From Botrytis cinerea B05.10 (lineage: Eukaryota > Ascomycota > Leotiomycetes > Helotiales > Sclerotiniaceae), in the NCBI RefSeq assembly GCF_000143535.2, contig NC_037325.1, positions 1,798,001 through 1,862,000 on the forward strand: a stretch of DNA of 64,000 nt. The letters are read 5' to 3'. A model generated the notes under the pieces. That model did no database searches. It was not told the origin of the DNA and saw nothing but the letters and a program-made list of their open reading frames with translations. Each line of letters starts with the position of its first letter. Position 1 is the stretch's first letter. The position numbers and the translations under genes were made by a program. Shown in pieces: positions 48,837-62,172 of this stretch.

Positions 48837-50214
48837 GATTATGAATGAATCAAAAATTTAGATCATCAACTACAAAAGGAATTTTGGAAGCGATATTTAC
48901 AAGAAAGAGATAACAGCCTACATGGCTGTCATCTAGACCCAATGTCATCCACATACGTTCAGGATCATCACTTGGACCATGAAGCCTATCCCAAGACAGT
49001 GGGGACAAATATTGTCAAGAGCGGAGAGTCATGTCTTAACATAATGTGAGACTCTAGTTGCCAAGCAAACCCGCGAGTACCAAGAGATGTAACCTCTCAC
49101 AATGTTCAACCAAATAAGAAAGGAAGGTAGCTCAAGCTGATCTTGTGCTAGATGGTACTAACATGGCTGTATGCTGTGTTTTCTGCCTTGCCAAGATTTA
49201 TTCTCCTTCTAATTCGAGTTTGGTCTTCAAATTACCGTTAAAGGAGGGGCTTTGCAAAAAGAGTTACAATAGTCTTTGGTATGGTGTATCTGAATGTTGT
49301 TGTGTTATACAGAGTTACAAAATTACACCATGTCGAGCCTTGTGAACCATTTGATCGCCGAATCTAGGAATCGAGGCCTTGATATGACGCAAAATTGTGA
49401 GGAATTTTCGTATACGAGATCTATGGAAGATGTTTCAATCTTCAGATGTTGTCTTGCAAGCTTGGATAGTGTTCATGAACCTGTCTGTCTCCTGTCTTTA
49501 TGTTCGAGATGAACCCACAATACAATGTATTAAGATAAACTTTCCAATGTCTCGTTATCAAATAATGAGGTCTAGCGTCCGATTCACAGGAAAAGGTCGA
49601 GAGCGGAAATGAAGCACAACCCCTTAAGCAATGGGTTTTCAAGGCTGAGAATAACCTCAGAATCAATCTCGTATACTCAGTCTAGATATGACATCGAAGT
49701 GATGTAATTGGAGCTCTTCGAGCTCATTGTCAGTATCTGGAGGCTAGACAATCCAAAAGACAAAAAGGAAAAGAAAAAACAGCTTGTTATCATATATGAC
49801 TGATCATGGTCCATTTTAATGATATCATTACACAACATCATCACTATACCAACGTCCAAATCTCTACCTGCAGCTGAGTTACATGAGGATGCAAACCAGC
49901 ATCCACAGTCGTCTCAAATCTGGACTGAATTTATGCCGCATATGCACCTCAATCTATTAAACAGCCGAGACTGAAATGAATGCATTATGCCAACGTTATC
50001 TGTGATTTCAATATGCATCATAATTGTTGCAGTTATTTTAATAATAACATGCATAGTATTCTACAGTATGTCTCTCACCAATGATTACCACAGATTTTAC
50101 TAATCAAACTTGAAGTCAATAGAGAAGACGTCAGTTCTTTCTTACGTTATCATTTAAAACAATTTCGACTTCGGCACATTACACCACGATCGCAAAATCC
50201 TTGCATTTTACCAG
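48837..50214. other. Intergenic region between the divergent P450 and amidohydrolase
   Basis: Probable bidirectional promoter region of about 1.4 kb. Short frames at 49145-49612 and 49677-49859 are not protein-like. No repeat or RNA gene seen. Confidence 0.5.
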
Positions 50215-51369
50215 ATGCTCAACCTGTAAGAAAAATAGAGAAAATAGATACTCATCACCATATGATTCCGGCTCTTTATCTTGACCGTATGTACATTCTG
50301 TTTACCCTTTACTGGTCTTCCCGAGCTTCTCCTAATTAGCATCCCTCAATAATTTTTTTTCCATATGATTCTGATGACTTGACCAGATATCAAACAAAAC
50401 CCGAACGAACCTAATGATTTAATATTTCCAACATGGTCTCCACAGACCTCTCTTGATTTTATGGCAAAAAATTCCATCTCGACCTCCATCCTTTCATTTG
50501 CTCATGCCGCTCTCGATGATTCATCCCTCTGCCAAGACATAAACATTTACGCCCATAATTTACGTCTACAATATCCCACAAAGTTCGGCTTTTTCGCCAC
50601 TATTCCATCCATAACTGTAGCTTCTCTACCAGAAGTACTTGCTAGCATTAAGTTCTGCTGTGAAAAGCTTAATCCAGACGGTTTCACACTTTTTACGAGT
50701 TATGATGGGAAATATCTTGGACACGAAATGTTTCGACCTGTTTGGGAAGAATTGAATAGAGTCAGCGCGGTGGTATTCATACATCCCATTGCTAATTCAC
50801 TCTCCCCGCAATCGCTCGAAAATCCTTCGTTGATTCCACCTCTTGTCGACTTTACACATGAAATGACACGCACAGCATGTTCTCTCATCTACTCCAATAC
50901 TTCATCCACATATCCAAAACTCAAGATTATCCTCTCGCACGCAGGAGGCACTCTGCCTTATATTAGTACCTCGATTGCAAATATGACTTTTGATGCCTGC
51001 ATCAGTGTTAAAACACCTGAGCAGTTCATGAAGGAAGCGAGCAGCTTTTATACGGATTTGGCAGGGAGCAGCTATAGTGGACCTGTGGGGTATATTGAAA
51101 GATGGTTGGGGCCTGCCAGAACTACCTACGGCAGTGATTTTCCGTTTCCAATAGAAAGTACCATGGTAGAAGAATTGGAGTTCTTAGATGTTTGCGTATA
51201 CAAGAATGGGGTTGAAGGAGAGGCTGTTTTGAGAAAAACTGCATTGGAATTGTTTCCAAGATTGAAGGCTCAAATTGACGAGGCTCAAGTGACTAAGGAG
51301 AAATCTTTGATTGAAAATCTGAGTGCAAGCAGAGGCGAAGGTGATATTGCTTTCAGTAATGCTGTTTGA
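50215..51369 (+). CDS. Amidohydrolase-2 (ACMSD) family enzyme, possible aromatic acid decarboxylase
   Basis: Two coding segments are visible: one ending at 50286, then 50387-51369, joined by a 100-nt intron (donor GTATGT) that splits a His codon. The first holds KIDTHHHMIPALYL with the metal-binding HxH. Later segments are TWSPQTSLDFM, FIHPIA (His), ILSHAGGTLPY (His) and YGSDFPF (Asp). These are the full metal-ligand set of the ACMSD subgroup, which includes 6-methylsalicylate decarboxylases that remove the carboxyl group from aromatic acids in fungal clusters. The start is not resolved: the frame is open upstream to about 50085 but has no ATG before HHHM, so a short 5' exon probably joins at the AG at 50213-50214. 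Placement between a P450 and a PKS suggests it acts on the polyketide acid. That role is inferred. Confidence 0.75.
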
Positions 51370-53532
51370 TGGGCAGATGTGGGACCTGAAACTGTGTATC
51401 CTAGTAGAATGAGTCGGTAGCCTTTCTGGCGCAACCGTTGCTCATTGTGATTTTGTTGAAATCTGAGTTTGCCTCTTGATGATCTAAGCGAGTCAATCAA
51501 TTCTGTTAATCATTACAACTTAGTTCTGAACCACTAAGAATCTTGAGAGTGAAGAGCAAGATGTGGCTTGGAGGCTTGCGCAATTGGATTTTCATTATTG
51601 AGAGTACGCACTACTTGCTGTTCGATGATAACTACCGTGGAGGCATATCAAATGAAAAAAAGGATCTACCAGAGACAAGTTTCTCCATGGAGCTCAAGCA
51701 GGCTTTGGGCGATTCATATCTGGAAATCAAGTGATCCGTAATAATTCTAATTCGGGACAATGAATGCACCAGGTGTTACATCATCACATGTTTTAAACAT
51801 TTCACCACAATGCACCAAACCAAAGCATCAGCTCTAGGTATGAGACTCTGACTCTCCGAAAGGTTGTATTTATATTGTGTGTAGGAAATCAACTCTTGAG
51901 TAACGTCGTTGCGTAACTCGAACGTTGATTCGAAATCTTTGCAATATAGATTGAAACATATGCTCAGTGCAACAGTTCTTGTGAATAGATACAAGTGCCA
52001 ATTTAAGGAAGATTGCCGTAGCAGTTGACCTCTATCCATGCCAATTTTGCGTCTGGAACTCATTTTTATGGTTTCTTGGAGATGTCAAGATCCATGTTAT
52101 ACATTACTTACCAGAGCTTCCACAGATCAGCAAACAAACACATGAATAGTGAACATAAACTTGTGTGTTTGTTTGATTGCACATGTCGGCTTCCTCATTT
52201 TTAAGCTTTGGAAGTCGCACATTGCGAATTCTACAATGAAAGAGATGGCACTGCTGAAAACTTCGACATGTCTTGACTCCATTGTTTCGGTAAAAGGTAC
52301 GAATTCCTGCACCATTTTACTATTACCAACGTGGTGCGGGGGCTGGGCATGGCTAGCAATGATAGATTCTTTCGGAAGCCGGAAGACAGTTGGGGTATTT
52401 GCAAGCCAGATGGTGAATAACCGATTACCGCGCCAATTAATGTTCCACAATATCTGAACTAAAACACAGACGAAGTTCAGAAGATTGTCCAAGACATCAA
52501 AAACTATCAAATCTAGAGCCATGCAAATCTCAAACATTTCATACTAATTGGTCTAATTGGAATTCGATCATTGGTAGTGTTTTGAAGTCTGCCAGGGCGC
52601 AATTGAAGTACGCCTTGATGTATCTTTCACTTCACGGAAAGATGCGGCTCCCGCAATAAGTTTTACTGCCAACCCAAGGAAAAGCTCACAAGAGCATCTA
52701 ATCTCAAGGTGAGTGTAGAAGCGTTTGAGAAGAAACCCTCAATAGACAACGGAGCTGAAGAAACTGGTGGGAAAATACTCTATTAGGGCTGTTCTAATCT
52801 GAAGTAAATGATCAGATCTAGTCGATTAGATCCAAATAACGTTGCAATCTAGTTCTTAGATGTGTGCCCAAAACCTTTATTTGCATATGCTCTCTTTCTC
52901 AATCCAGACTATCTGCTAGTTCAAACGCGGAGCATTTTCTTTGTGTATATTACAGAATATAACATATTGAGTATCATTGTAGAACACTAAAAGAACCTAA
53001 TCCCATCGCAATACTCAACCTATGCAAATAGAATGGTCTTACTGATCACAGCGTAGCAACGAATAAGACCGAATCCAACGGGAGATCAAAGTCTGGTCAA
53101 GATACAATATATGTTGTGTTCAATTGCAAATTATAGGTAGCATCATCCAAAAGTGAATTGATTAATGAGGACAACCTCGAATTGAGATCCTCGTGCAAGC
53201 TGATAAGAAACGCGAAATGTAATTTGGGCGTCATAATATACTCACCTATATTCCAAGGGTGGAGAAAGATGTAACCAGTGGAAATTACTCAGTGTTAGAT
53301 GATAGGAATAGATACCAGTTTCATTGAACAACGTGGCTGTCAGAATGAAACAATGAGGGAATACCTTCCATCAATGGATGAATCAGCGTAGCGAGCAATA
53401 ATGACTCCAGACTTGAAGATATATGACTGAGCATGTGTGAATAGGTTAAAACATACACAATTCCGGTTCATTGACCCCTTCATTTAATCTGCAGTGGAGT
53501 TCTTAGTTTCAACACAATATACATTGTACATC
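51370..53532. other. About 2.2-kb spacer before the PKS
   Basis: Opposed overlapping frames at 52127-52537 are not protein-like. No transcription-factor gene or transposon is seen. The last ~500 bp is the PKS promoter side. Confidence 0.5.
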
Positions 53533-56500
53533 ATGCTTTCTACAATTGACGAGATGCCATCTGTGGCTATATTCTGCCCTCAAAGCAAAGCTCCACAGAA
53601 AACTTACCTTGATCGACTACACTCTTTCCTTTGCCGGAACCCATTCTTGAAACCTTTTGTTCGAGATATTCAAGATCTTCCACAAACTTGGGAAACTTTC
53701 GCAAATTACAGGGAAGATATTGCGGCTCTCAACCAAGGGCCAAGATATATGAAGAATTTGTCTGAATGGATTACAACTGGCGAATCTGAACCCATTGCAA
53801 ACGCAATGTCCGGCATACTATCTTTACCTCTTTTAGTCATAATTCAAATTGGACAGTACTTTCAATTTCTTGAATTGAAAGGTATGAAGCATTTTGAGTT
53901 TCTCAATCAACTTCGAAACGGGGGAGGAGTTCAAGGATATTGTGGTGGTTTGTTACCAGCTATGGTAATCGCGTGCTCGAAGGATGAAACAGAATTGGCG
54001 AGATATGCATCTGTAGCCATGCGTATTGCCCTTGGAATAGGGGCATATGGAGAGTTGGGCGATGACGAAAGTATTCCAGGACCAACAACAATTGTCGTTC
54101 GCTTGAAAAATGTAGGACAAGGGGAAGAGATCGTGTCAAAATTTCCAGGTGTAAGTTGCCCCCATCTTCATATCGACCCTACATGCGTAAAGACCCAGAA
54201 ATCATTTATTAACCACATTCAATACTCTAGGTACACATTTCCGCTGTCACTGACCCAAAGACTATCAGTATGGTAGGTTCAGTGCCAGTACTTGCTAAAG
54301 TACAAGCATATGCTCGCGAGCAAGGTCTACTTGTACAAGAAATGCACCTTCGAGGAAAAGTACACAATCCTGAGAATGAGGATCTTTCAATAGAATTGTG
54401 CGGTCTATGTGATAAAATAGATTTCTTGCAACTTCCACCGGTATCCGCTCTGCAGGCACCAATGAGATCGAATAGAACGGGACACCTATTCGAAAATGAA
54501 TCTCTCAGCCATGAGGCCGTACAGACGATCTTGGCATCTAGGTGTGAGTGGTATACTCTTCTTACAGAACTAGCAGATGATCTTGAGAAGAGTGGAAGGA
54601 AATCACATGTTTTCGCAACGTTTGGAATTGGCGATTGTGTCCCGTTGGCGCCATTCCATAAGAAACAATTGCGGATCACCAAACTCGATGTCCTTAGCGC
54701 AATCAACAAAGCTGTTCCATCGGCACTTAAATTACAGAAAGACTCGCATTATGCATTCCCTAGTGATGCCGTAGCCGTGATTGGGGCTTCATGTCGTCTA
54801 CCCGGTGCAAACAATCTGGAAGAACTTTGGGATCTCATATCAAAAGGAACCTCAGTTGCGAAAGAAGTTCCTAATGATCGTTTTGATATACATCATAGTT
54901 TTAGAGCTTCACAAGACTGGAAATTCGCCGGCAAAAGAAAGTTCTTTGGTAACTTTTTGGAGAACGTGGAAGATTTTGATCATGCTTTTTTTCGCACAAA
55001 TCCAAGAGAAGCGGTAAACATGGATCCTCAGCAAAGAATTCTGCTCGAGCTTGCGTATGAAGCAATGGAGTCCAGCGGGTACCTACGTTCCCATAAACGC
55101 GAGAACAATGATCCGATAGGATGCTTCATAGGCGCTAGCTTTGTGGAATACCTCGATAACACAAACTCGAACGCACCAACTGCTTATACATCGACTGGGA
55201 CTATCAGGGCGTTTCTATGCGGTAAAATAAGTTACTACTTTGGATGGAGTGGTCCGTCAGAAGTTATCGATACTGCATGCTCTTCTTCACTAGTGGCAAT
55301 TCATCGAGCAGTTCGGGCCATACAAAGCGGAGAATGCCCAATGGCTTTGACTGGTGGGATCAACATAATGACTGGCATCAACAATTATTTAGATCTGGCA
55401 AAAGCTGGATTTCTGAGTCCTACAGGGCAATGCAAACCATTCTGTGAGTCGGCTGATGGATATTGCAGAGCCGAGGGAGGTGGTTTGATTGTCTTGAAAT
55501 TATTGAAACAGGCGGTTGCAGATGGGGATCAAATTCTCAGTGTCATTCCTGGAGCGGCAACCAATCAAGGAGGTTTATCATCTTCACTTACCATTCCTTC
55601 GTCCCCGGCGCAAGTCCAGTTATATCAAAACATATTAAATAAAGCCAAAATGAAAGCGGACCAGGTCTCCTATGTCGAGGCTCATGGTACTGGGACCCAA
55701 GCTGGTGACCCACTTGAAGTAGCAAGCATTCGAGAAGTGTTTGGAGGATCCGAAAGAACCAATTCTCTATACTTGGGATCTATCAAGGGAAACATTGGAC
55801 ATTGCGAGACAGGAGCGGGAGTTGCTGGCTTAGTGAAACTAATTGCAATGATTAACAAAGGAGTCATCCCACCTCTCGCGAGTCACAATAACCTGAATCC
55901 AAAAATCCCAGCTCTGGAGCCAGATCGAATGGCAATTACAACAAAAGCTATACCGTGGATTGCTAAATTTCGGGCGGCTTGTGTGAATAGTTATGGAGCT
56001 GCTGGAAGTAATGCTGCCATGCTGTTATGTGAAGGTCCACGGCAATACATAGAAGCACCGAAGACTCCACTTCAGTTCGGCGCAAAATATCCAGTTATTC
56101 TAAGTGCGTCGACAAAAGATAGCTTATTGAAATATGCGAGAATTCTCGGAGAGTATCTTGCAGTTGCATCGCCGAAACCGAGTCTAGATGATTTGGCGTT
56201 TACATTGAGTGAACGTAGGGAACATCATAAATTTCGCTGCATTACAACAGCGTCAGACATCGATCAGCTCATTCAAATATTGAGAGCGGATTCTCAATCG
56301 TGTTTTGAGATCCCACAAGCGCCAAAGCATACTGTCCTAGTTTTTGGAGGTCAAAGTAAACAAATAGTTGGACTTGACAAAAACTTGTATCAATCTCACC
56401 CCCAACTTCGAGGGTACATTGATAATTGCAACAATCTTGTTACAAATCTTGGCTTTTCAGCTATCTTGCCAGCGGTATTTCAATCTGAGCCAATCACAGA

Positions 56501-59500
56501 TATTGTTGCACTTCAATGTGGTACTTTTGCGATGCAATATGCATGCGCGAAATGTTGGATTGACGCAGGACTGAGAATAGATGCAGTAGTGGGTCATAGT
56601 TTCGGCGAATTGACTGCTATGACTGTAGCTGGAGTACTATCACTACAAGACGGATTGAAATTGATCGCTACTCGAGCTTCATTGATGCAAATGAAGTGGG
56701 GTCCGGAAAGGGGAACAATGCTCGCAATTCATGCGAACAAAGAGCTTGTACAAGAGATCATAGCATGTATTGACTTAGGAGCTAGAGAACTGGAAATAGC
56801 CTGTCTCAATGCTCCAACAAGTCATATTGTTGTTGGTAATTTATCGTCGATAACCAAAGCCGAGGAGTTGCTAAAAATCGATTCTCGATTTAACTGTATT
56901 AAATCTCAACGACTTGACGTAAGTCACGGCTTTCATTCCAAGTTCACAGAATCACTTTTAAGCGATATTGATGAGTTTTCAAAGACCTTGACATTCAATC
57001 AAGCAAAAATTCCACTAGAGAGCTGTACTTTAGAACCCCTGGATGAGATATTGCCAGGTCGCCTTTCAAAGCACACCAGAGATCCTGTCTACTTCCTCCA
57101 TGCCATTCGAAGAATCGAGCAACGTTTAGGACCGTGTGTATTTCTAGAAGCTGGAATGGATTCCCCGGGGATAGCAATGACTAAAAGAGCTGTTCAAGAA
57201 CCAGATAATCATTGTTTCCAAGAGATGAAGCTCACAAACTCTCAAAATCCAACGGCCGTACTCTCGACTATCACAACAAACCTTTGGCGTGAAGGTATCC
57301 CAGTCTCTTTCTGGACCTTTCTCTTGCCGCCACAAGAGTCAGAATATAAGCAAATTTGGCTTCCACCATATCAATTCCAACGTACCCCACACTGGTTGGA
57401 AAACATAGATAGAGTGGTCGAAGCCCAAGACAAAATCTCTTCAATCATTCCTAAGAATACAGAAAAACTCGAAATTCAAGCTCTCAAACAGCTTGTGATG
57501 AAGAAAGACGGATCACGAAATGAATACAAAATCCATATTGATACCGAGCGATTCATTAGAATTGTATCAGGTCATGCAGTGAGAAAACAGCCATTATGCC
57601 CAGCATCAATGTATATGGAGTGTGCAGCGATGGCATTGCAGATTGCAGGTGCTGATGTTGAAACAAAGTCAATGTTTTTTGATGGCTTGACTTTCCAAGC
57701 TCCTCTTGGTGTTGACATGAAACGAGAAGTCTCTTTGGTATTGGAAGACTCTTCAACACCACAAACCTGGAGCTTTATAGTCAAGAGTTCGTTGAAGACC
57801 GACTCAAAATCCAGGCCCATAGTACACGCAAAAGGAATGATTGGTTTGACTGCCCAACCACAACTTTCAACTTATGAGAGACTTATATCAGATCGTGTGC
57901 ATGCGTTGGTCAAGAAACCGAATACTGAAAAATTGATGTCCAAACGAGCATATGGTCTTTTCTCGACAGTTGTACACTATTCGAGTTTCTTACATGGGAT
58001 TTCAAATATCACGATGGATGGAAATCAGGCAATTGCTGAAATTGAGTTGCCTCCTTTTCCTGTTGAGGTGCAGGAGAGCACAATCAATCACATTTGCGAC
58101 ACCATCGCTTTAGATACTTTTATCCAAGTTGTTGGTTTACTTATCAATAGCAGCTCTCACTGCTCCTCTGATGAAGTTTATGTTGCCACTGGTGTTGAGA
58201 GTACAATCATGTCAGCTTCATCATGCGATTTCAAGAACTGCAAGTATTGGACAGTGTATGCCATGTTCACGCCAACCAGCAACACCCAAGCCACTGGTGA
58301 TATCTATGTTTTCACTCGAGATGGCAAATTGGTGATGACAAGCACTGGAGTCGGCTTCACAAAGTTACTGATAACAAAGCTCGAGAAGATGCTTGCTGCA
58401 GCAAATCCTAAGTCGTCGAACAACATACCGCTGGAAGAAAAGCTCATGAGAACGTTAACGCCGATTACAACCCCAGGGTCACCAATCGAGAATGATTCGA
58501 GAAGTAGCATTGATGATTCTGATGATGAAGGGCCACCTACACCTACGGACTTGGTGTCGGGGGCAGACAATCTGAAAAATTTGATTGCATCATATACGGG
58601 TCTTTCTGACACGGAAATCATTGATGATGCGAATATTGGTGATCTTGGAGTGGATTCCTTGGCAGCCGTTGAACTTGCCGAGGAACTGCAAGCGAAATTT
58701 GGGAAAGAGATTGCATCCGAGGATCTTATGATGAGCAGCTATGCAAATTTGCTCCGAATTTTTGTTTCCGCATCACAACCAAGGAAATCAAAGCCAATAA
58801 GAACCAAAATAGTGCCAGCTGAGATCAGTCAGCAAACACCCGATGCCTCTGATATGCATGACAGAAATTCACTACAAAGAGAAAAGGTCTTACAAATGAT
58901 ATCTGAAATATGTGGAGCTCCAATTGATGAAATTCGAGATTCAGCAGCTCTACAAGACCTCGGTGTTGATTCTCTTTCGGCCGTCGAACTGAAAAGTGAG
59001 CTTGAAGATGCTTTTTCAATCGAAATTGATGATGATGATCTCAGTCTAGAGTCAACAGTCAAAGAAGTATTAAAGTATCTTGGCATTGAGGCAATCCAAA
59101 AACAGCAAAAGCCTATCGCTGGAGTTCCAAGCTACGACGCGAGCTCATCAAGTAGTTCTGAAAGAGCCATGGAAAGTTCACCGATTGTCCTAGCAAACCC
59201 TATGGACGTAATGGAGAAATGTCAAGCAGCCTTTGAGCCTGCTGCAATGAAGCTCGGATATATCAATTATTGGTCTGAAGTTGGTCCAAAGCAAGATGAA
59301 TTATTGATAGCATACATTGCAGAGGCGTTTAAAACACTTGATGTTAACTTATGGAAACTCGTCAATGGGCAAGAGTTGCCGAAAATTACTTATCTTCCGA
59401 AACATTTGAAGGTCATGACTCGATACATGGAAATACTGCAGTCAGGAGGGATCATTGAAAAGAAAGGCAGCAAATATCTCCGAACCTCAAGAACACTCAG

Positions 59501-61502
59501 AAATACGAGTTCAAATGACTTGCTTCAAGATCTGTTGCGAAAATATCCTGCATACGCAGCGGAAACGAGACTAATGGAGTTAACTGGTCCAAAACTCGCG
59601 AGCTGTTTGATAGGAAAAGCTGACCCTGTTGCGCTAATGTTTGGTAGCGCGACAGCACAGAGGATAATGGGAGATTATTATACTACTTCGCCTATGCTTG
59701 GTACTCTTACTGAGCAGCTAGTTGATTTTATGAGGCAAATCGTGATCGATACTACCGGTAATGCACCAATCAAAATTCTAGAGGTTGGAGCTGGATTTGG
59801 CGGAACGACCACACGGCTTGCAGAAGTTCTCCAAGAAATTGGCCGGTCAGTTGAATATACTTTCACAGATATTTCTCCTTCACTTGTGAAAAATGCCAAG
59901 GCAAAATTTGCGAAGTATGATTGGATGAAGTTCCAAACTTTCAACCTCGAAAAGGACATCCCAGCAAATATGAGAGGACAATATGACATCGCCATAGGGA
60001 CAAATTGTGTCCATGCAACCACTAACAAAACTTCTTCGACTACTCACTTGAGGGAAACTTTGAGAGATGGCGGCTTTGTGGTTCTCTCTGAAGTTACGAA
60101 GCTTATTGATTTGTATGATGTCGTATATGGACTACTCGATGGTTGGTGGTTAGGAAATGATGCCGATTATCCACTTCAACCACCTGAATTTTGGATGGAG
60201 TGCTTTAAAAAAGCGGGATACGCTTCAGCTTCGTACACGGAAGGACCGACACCAGACTCCAATACACAGCGTCTACTCATTGCTTCCACCAAGCTCTTAA
60301 AGACTCCCAATCGTGAAATCGCTACGAAGCAGAAATCGAAATTGTGTCACAAAATCGATACAGTGACTTACAAAATTGTTGACGGTGTTGAAGTACTGGC
60401 GGATGTCTTCCTACCGGAAGTGGCGCCAATCAATCCAATGCCTATAGGTAAGGTAATATCAAAGCAATCCTTCACATATCTTCAGTTGTTGACTATTTAA
60501 ACCGTAGCCTTGATGATCCATGGCGGCGGACATATGACCTTATCGAGAAAAGCCATTCGTCCAGCTCAAACATCACTTCTCCTTGCGAATAACGTAATTC
60601 CGGTCAGTTTAGATTACACATTATGCCCAGAGGTAGATCTTATCAATGGTCCGATAGCAGATATTCGTGATGCATACATTTGGGCTCAAACTAAACTGCC
60701 AGGGCTTGTGAGCGATGAAAGAATCAAAATAGATCCTACCAAGATTGTCATGATTGGTTGGTCAACGGGAGGCCATCTGGCAATGACAACCGCATGGACA
60801 ACAAAGGATATTGGCTTGGAACCTCCTTGTGCAATATTAGCATTCTATAGTCCAACGGATTTCGAATCGGGAGGTAAGTGAACAGACGTGAAACTAAAAT
60901 GATTGTAAACTAATGTCAACAGATTTAGATATTAGTCGTGCGAATCAATACCCAGGAAGGAAACTATCCTTAAACGCGATTAGAAAATCGCTCTCCAAGC
61001 GTCCGGTGAGACATACTTTCACTTTGAATAGAGTCATGGTAAGCTAACAAGAGGTTAGATCACAAATTATGATGCCGACAGTAGTGATTCAACAGGCCTA
61101 GGCTGGGTTCGTCCAGGAGATCCGAGATCCGAGCTTGTTTTGTCTCTTTTTAAAGAAGGGAATGGCCTTAGTATTATGCTGAATGGTATCTCTGATGATG
61201 ACTGGCGTAGAAACCCGGATCCAGAACGCGTCGCGTTCATCAGTCCTATGGCTCAACTTCGATCTGGTAGATACACCACACCAACGTTTTTAATCCATGG
61301 CGAGGATGATGAGATTGTTCCATTCCATACGGCAAAGAAATTCGTGACCGCTTTGAAGGAACATGGGGTACGATCTGGGATCTTGGGAGTGTCTGGTGCG
61401 AAACATATTCATGACTTGAATTTGAGGCCGGGTGTGGAACAATGGAGGCTGGGTGTTCAACCAGGATACGAATTCTTATTCGAGATACTATCAAAATTGT
61501 GA
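53533..61502 (+). CDS. Non-reducing polyketide synthase SAT-KS-AT-PT-ACP-ACP-CMeT-esterase
   Basis: Exons 53533-54150, 54231-60447, 60508-60873, 60923-61005 and 61059-61502 give 2,575 residues. Domains in order with catalytic residues: SAT (GYCGG, Cys137); KS from ~385 (DTACSSS Cys556, EAHGTGT His691, NIGHCE His730); malonyl AT (GHSFG Ser996); PT (His1321, Asp1501); two ACPs (GVDSL, Ser1682 and Ser1787); CMeT (LEVGAGFGGTT from ~2056); and a C-terminal alpha/beta-hydrolase (HGGGHM, GWSTGG Ser2364, EDDEIVPF, AKHIHD His2544). There are no KR, DH or ER domains, so it makes an aromatic. The CMeT adds methyl groups from SAM, and the hydrolase probably releases a free acid. The order resembles synthases for C-methylated orsellinic acids in fungal clusters, but the product is not certain. 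All catalytic residues look intact. ATG 53554 is an alternative start; the GTG at 53494 is not. Confidence 0.9.
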
Positions 61503-62172
61503 AAATGAGGAGTGAAGAGAGTAGATGGAATGCATATTAGCTTTGTAGGCGCACTCGAGATTAATATACAACGTCGTGTTTGAATTTAGATGAATTTTCC
61601 CTTACGTAAGCGATTGATGTCGGCACGGAAATGTAATGGAGGCCGATGCCAAACTTGCTCCCCTTTTTGTACCTGACATTTTCTCGTCAAATAAAAGCCT
61701 ACAACCACAATATCAGCATTTCTTTTGAATCTATTCAGCCTGAATCAAGATCTTGGGTATGAATGCGCGTGATAATGAATCTAAGAGTCCCGAGACTTAT
61801 GTCCTTATTGAAACGCATCAACGTACGATTAAAGGTGGTTCGCTCAGGAGCAGGCGGTTACATGCGTACCCTACAAAGACGTTGTGACTTCAGACCAGGA
61901 ACCTGTGTCCTAATGACGGCAACTCGCTCTTTCACACTCCGCTTTTCTCAACCTCAACGAGCACAAGATGGTAGTTCATGGAGAAGTGGTCCAATAGATT
62001 ATGATGCCGCAACGGTTACAAGTGTACAAATAATTTGAACTACGGAGAATCAAAAGAATATCGTATAATCGCATGGTTGGACACGGCTTTTATCAACACC
62101 GAGATCCCCGAGTCGATCTTCAGTCTTTCATTCTATATTTCCGCGACTTCTTTTCCCATTTCACAACCAATT
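61503..62172. other. Spacer between the PKS and FAD oxidase
   Basis: A 91-codon plus-strand frame at 61763-62038 is Arg-rich and not protein-like. The last ~150 bp is the promoter and leader of the FAD oxidase. Nothing else seen. Confidence 0.5.

Noticed and set aside
52127..52537. Opposed frames of 136 and 102 codons
   Set aside because: Each is the shadow of the other, and neither resembles a protein family.
53494..53532. Longer N terminus for the PKS
   Set aside because: It begins with GTG. ATG 53533 (or 53554) fits the usual SAT start.
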